A stretch of DNA of 7,029 nt from Lactobacillaceae bacterium. Lineage in GTDB: Bacteria; Bacillota; Bacilli; Lactobacillales; Lactobacillaceae. The notes beneath the pieces are model-generated. The model was not told the DNA's origin, did not search any database, and saw nothing but the letters and a program-made list of their open reading frames with translations. The stretch's first letter is position 1. Each line of letters starts with the position of its first letter. Shown one piece after another: positions 5,044 to 7,029 of this stretch. A program made the position numbers and the translations under genes. The stretch lies in contig JAITDY010000036.1 in assembly GCA_031282325.1 (NCBI GenBank), positions 1 to 7,029 of the forward strand, read 5' to 3'.

Positions 5044-7029
5044 TCAATTAGATATTTTGGAATATGGGCAATTAAAGCAGTTATCTTTAAACTTTGATAC
5101 AAGTTTTCAAACCATTGCCGGTAATAACGAAACTGGAAAGTCTACTATTCGTCAATTAATTACTGACATTTTATTTGGTTTTCCTAAAATTAATAAATAT
5201 GCACCCAATAACGCGACTGAATATGGTGGACAGTTATATATCCAAAATGGAGATGAAAATTATAAAATAAGTCGTTATAAAATTGCTGGATTAAAAATAC
5301 AAGTTAATAATAATGGTATTTTAGTAAATAATCCCGATAAATTTCTTGATGATTTAATAAAGCCTTTTGATAGAGAAAGTTTTGAAAATATTTTTTCTTT
5401 AAGTCATGAAAATTTAGCTACAGCTAGTTTGCTAAAATCTTCGCAACTAGAAGAATTAATTTTAAAAATCGGTGCAATGAATAGTGACAAATTTCAAAAT
5501 TTAGAGAGTATTTTCGAAAAACAAGCATCAACTATTTTAAAAAATAAAAACGGGAAATCTGAAGTTAATTTATTATTAGAACACCATAAAACTTTGGTTA
5601 AAGAATTAAAAGAAAAACAAAATGAATTTTTAGGTTTTGTAAATGAAAGAAAAAAGTTAGATGAAATAAATGCTCAATTAGAAGTTTTAAATTTAAATGA
5701 AAGAAAAAAGAACGAGCAAATTAATACACTTTCCAATTTAGTTAAATTATTGCCAAACTATAATCGTCTTAATGAATTAAAAAAAGAACCATTATTTATC
5801 AAGGAAATTAGTGATGATGATCGAAAAGAAGTCGAGGCAATACAGCTGAGATTAGAGGCAGGGAAGAGCCAAACTCAATATCAAATATCGACTGACGATA
5901 TAAAAATGTTTGATAATTATTCCTCTCATAAAGAAGAATTAGATAATTTAAGAGGAAATTTGAATTTCGTTTCTGATAAATTTGTACAGTTATCAAATTT
6001 AGAAAAGCAAAAAGATGAAATTAATAATAATCCTGCCATTGTTCAATTAGATGGACAAAAAAGAATAAAAAAACGTTTTATTGCTCAGTTAGTTTTGTTT
6101 GGTCTAGCAATTGCGGCGATTGTCTACCCATTTTTCATGGCTAAAAATTTATTGTTGCCAGGAGCTGCAAGTGCCGGTGTTTTGATTTTATGGACAATTA
6201 TTCTTAATTTCATTAGAACTAAAAATGATGATTCACCGCTATTTCAAAATATTGAATCAATTGATCAAAGAATTCAATTAACACAGAATGAATTAGGAAA
6301 TATTTTAAAACCAGTTAGCGAAATATTAAGTTATTTACCGGATCAGGGTAAAATTTACACTTCTAAAGTTGTAACTGATTTGTATCGCTACTTTTCTAAA
6401 ATTGATTCAATTCAAAGAGACAATAACAATACAAGTTCTACTAGTGAAGAAATTTCTAAAAACATAGAACAACAGAAAATAATTTTCGATAAATATGATG
6501 TACCAGATTATGAACATTTTAATAATATTATTCAAAATAATAATAAGGTAACTAATGTTTTAAACGAAATTAATCAATTGGAAACAATTATTACTCCAGA
6601 TGTTCGTTCCCAAATATCAGCTAATGGAGGAATCGATGGAATCGAAGAACGGCTATCTCAAATTAAATTGACTTCCAGACAACGAGAAATTGATGATTTA
6701 GAAAAAATACGCTTTAATTTATCCACGCAATTAGCATCAATCGCATCAAATAATATCTTGTTACAGCTAGAACAGAAAATTGAAAATAGTAAATCGAATA
6801 TTTTAAGCAAATTAACTAATTATTATTCATATCATTTCGCAGGAGAATGGATTAATACTGCTTTGAAAAAAATAACTGAAGACAGGTTACCTAAAATTAT
6901 TGATGATACGAATAAGTATTTTTCTAAGCTTACAAATAATAAATATAATAAAATTATTTTTTCTGATGGGAAGGTTCTCGTTTCAGGAGAAAAACAGCAT
7001 ATGATGTCTATGCAACAATTATCCAAAGG
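5033..7029 (+). CDS. yhaN: YhaN, membrane-associated SbcC/Rad50-like ATPase; 3' end cut off by window
   Basis: ABC/SMC-type ATPase predicted to drive or gate the YhaO nuclease. 665 codons are visible with no stop, and the frame runs off the right edge. MKISQLDILEYGQLKQLSL opens the family N-terminus, and GNNETGKST (30-38) is the Walker A P-loop. FDRESFENIFSLSHENLA (about 116-133) is a recognisable element of the AAA_27/YhaN family. Two long charged coiled-coil-like regions flank the centre (about 183-345 and 400-560). Between them lie two hydrophobic segments (about 349-370 and 376-394) predicted to cross the membrane, as in Bacillus YhaN. There is no CxxC zinc hook and no cysteine at all. 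The last residues, MQQLSK plus GG of the next codon, are the start of the ABC signature LSKG. The Walker B and D-loop must lie beyond the window. A complete homologue would be clearly longer (Bacillus YhaN is near 960 residues, from memory). Confidence 0.93.
   Translation, partial: MKISQLDILEYGQLKQLSLNFDTSFQTIAGNNETGKSTIRQLITDILFGFPKINKYAPNNATEYGGQLYIQNGDENYKISRYKIAGLKIQVNNNGILVNNPDKFLDDLIKPFDRESFENIFSLSHENLATASLLKSSQLEELILKIGAMNSDKFQNLESIFEKQASTILKNKNGKSEVNLLLEHHKTLVKELKEKQNEFLGFVNERKKLDEINAQLEVLNLNERKKNEQINTLSNLVKLLPNYNRLNELKKEPLFIKEISDDDRKEVEAIQLRLEAGKSQTQYQISTDDIKMFDNYSSHKEELDNLRGNLNFVSDKFVQLSNLEKQKDEINNNPAIVQLDGQKRIKKRFIAQLVLFGLAIAAIVYPFFMAKNLLLPGAASAGVLILWTIILNFIRTKNDDSPLFQNIESIDQRIQLTQNELGNILKPVSEILSYLPDQGKIYTSKVVTDLYRYFSKIDSIQRDNNNTSSTSEEISKNIEQQKIIFDKYDVPDYEHFNNIIQNNNKVTNVLNEINQLETIITPDVRSQISANGGIDGIEERLSQIKLTSRQREIDDLEKIRFNLSTQLASIASNNILLQLEQKIENSKSNILSKLTNYYSYHFAGEWINTALKKITEDRLPKIIDDTNKYFSKLTNNKYNKIIFSDGKVLVSGEKQHMMSMQQLSK

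Noticed and set aside
1..7029. Mobile elements, CRISPR arrays, tRNA/rRNA genes or a defence island built on yhaO-yhaN
   Set aside because: No terminal repeats, transposase, spaced direct repeats or clover-leaf sequence are seen. YhaO-YhaN sits among housekeeping genes and matches the ordinary Firmicute pair.

Overview
This window is a compact, AT-rich stretch (about 30% GC by eye) with every recognisable gene on the + strand. Gene content and order suggest a low-GC Firmicute of the lactic acid bacteria type: a Lys-type MurE-like ligase, argS, a YheA/YlbF-family protein, then the YhaO-YhaN pair. I cannot name the genus from the sequence.

Layout. (1) The window opens inside a murE-like cell-wall ligase. 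Its frame is already open at base 2 and ends at 1300, so the TTG at 83 is not its start. (2) A 108-residue conserved-looking small protein (1316-1642) follows at once and ends in front of a Rho-independent terminator (1652-1685). (3) argS (1704-3401) is complete. (4) A 112-residue YheA/UPF0342-type protein of the YlbF superfamily (3428-3766) has its own extended -10 promoter and ends in a very long hairpin terminator. (5) yhaO (3826-5043) encodes an SbcD/Mre11-like metallophosphoesterase. It overlaps by 11 bases with (6) yhaN, an SbcC/Rad50-like ATPase with two central membrane segments. yhaN runs from 5033 off the right edge, and the window stops inside the ABC signature (LSKG).

Functionally the window joins peptidoglycan precursor synthesis and tRNA charging to a nuclease/ATPase pair. 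YhaO should be the nuclease subunit and YhaN the membrane-associated ATP-driven partner. In Bacillus-type genomes yhaM, a 3'-5' exoribonuclease, usually follows; it would lie beyond the window.

I see no mobile element, CRISPR array, tRNA or rRNA, and no clearly undescribed multi-gene system. The most interesting signals are at the junctions. Consensus TATAAT boxes abut two terminators, so the predicted transcripts of yhaO and argS would have no leader or almost none, and the yhaO -10 box lies inside the arm of the long inverted repeat. The encoded proteins are also strikingly poor in cysteine: one Cys in about 2,290 visible residues.
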